The notes under the pieces were generated by a model. It saw only the letters and a program-made list of their open reading frames with translations, had not been told where the DNA came from and searched no databases. From Augochlora pura (lineage: Eukaryota > Arthropoda > Insecta > Hymenoptera > Halictidae): a stretch of DNA of 64,000 bases. Where the stretch lies: assembly GCF_028453695.1 (NCBI RefSeq), contig NC_135775.1:12172746-12236745 (forward strand), in the 5' to 3' direction. The position numbers were made by a program, and so were the translations under genes. Shown here piece by piece: positions 63,438 to 64,000 of this stretch; position 1 is the stretch's first letter; every line of letters starts with the position of its first letter.

Positions 63438-64000
63438 GAGATACGACATACATACATAAACTTATGTTATAAGTAAATCTATCATTTTTAATATTCCTGT
63501 TTCTGTCTTGTTTTCGTTCTTAGATTATATTTAATTACAGGTAGCCCTTCTGCAATATGGTATCCTACAATACCTTTATTTCTACAGCTCTGAATGATAT
63601 GATATTTGTTTAACCTATTTAAAAATTAAATTACCATAAAATATCTAAACTATAGCGCTCTTCCGTTGAAAAACGAAAATTCAAAATTCCATTTTGAAAA
63701 TTCAAAATGGAGCTTCAAAATTGTTTATCTTCATACCACAAAATCTACAATAATCTTATAAGAACCAGCAAATTAATCAAAGTAACAGATTTTTTCAAGA
63801 CGATATGAGGTACAAAAATTTAAATGAAAAAGAATGTTCAGAAAGCGAAGGCGATATCATTCAATCGAAAAATCATTTTTGTTTGATTGTAGTTGTTTAC
63901 AGATAGCACTCCTTAACCTTGATCATATTTGAGCGCTCCGTGTGTGTAGGTGTATGCGAATGCTGTGGGCGAGTTCGGGGGTCGTCGAGATCACGGCACC
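63438..64000. other. Non-coding end of window
   Basis: AT-rich with a short inverted phrase (aaaattcaaaattccattttgaa) near 63680. No exon recognised. Confidence 0.5.

Overview
This window is nuclear DNA from an insect, most probably a hymenopteran (bee, wasp or ant). The evidence is short exons with GT-AG splice sites separated by kilobase-scale introns, a recognisable invertebrate D2-like dopamine receptor, and a transposon set typical of such genomes (mariner, Merlin, Helitron, TTAA-flanked MITEs). I see no bacterial operons, rRNA, tRNA or CRISPR. The species cannot be fixed from the sequence alone.

The one gene I can firmly identify is on the minus strand: the D2-like dopamine receptor (Dop2R / D2R, the honeybee AmDOP3 type). 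Four exons are in hand, in transcription order: 18747-18638 (ECL1 to TM3, ending inside the DRY motif), 15188-14936 (ICL2, TM4, ECL2, TM5), 10915-10815 (start of ICL3) and 3197-3021 (a conserved acidic block in ICL3). A possible 33-nt microexon follows at 2943-2911. All phases agree across the junctions. The TM6-TM7 exons must lie beyond position 1. The exon with the N-terminus, TM1 and TM2 was not found between 18.7 and 64 kb, so it is probably beyond the right edge, which would make that intron at least 45 kb. The left third of the window is therefore Dop2R intron, and much of the rest may be as well.

The rest is dominated by mobile DNA. The best element is a Merlin (IS1016-like) DNA transposon at 50841-52529. 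It has an 8-bp target duplication, long near-identical terminal inverted repeats (about 170 bp) and a transposase of 336 aa once a 71-nt intron is removed, with all three D-D-E residues in place. Two mariner relics lie at 38181-38765 (5' part, frameshifted) and 39686-40585 (both ends present, catalytic core deleted). A 334-bp non-autonomous Helitron occupies 42671-43004. At least a dozen MITEs sit at TTAA sites with piggyBac-like termini, in several families: around 12.8-14.6, 15.4-16.3, 17.7, 19.1, 22-23, 25.8-30.2, 34.4, 56.5, 59.5, 60.2 and 63.2 kb. One of them (13821-14624) carries a nested 531-bp element with its own inverted ends and 6-bp target duplication, and a sister copy at 25766-26026 preserves the empty site. 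A dispersed repeat of about 0.85-1.05 kb occurs twice in opposite orientation (22.1-22.9 and 31.9-33.0 kb).

A single minus-strand open segment near 62.4-62.7 kb has an excellent acceptor and donor and a cysteine-containing peptide I do not recognise; it may be an exon of another gene. The remaining sequence is AT-rich non-coding DNA with microsatellites and minisatellites.
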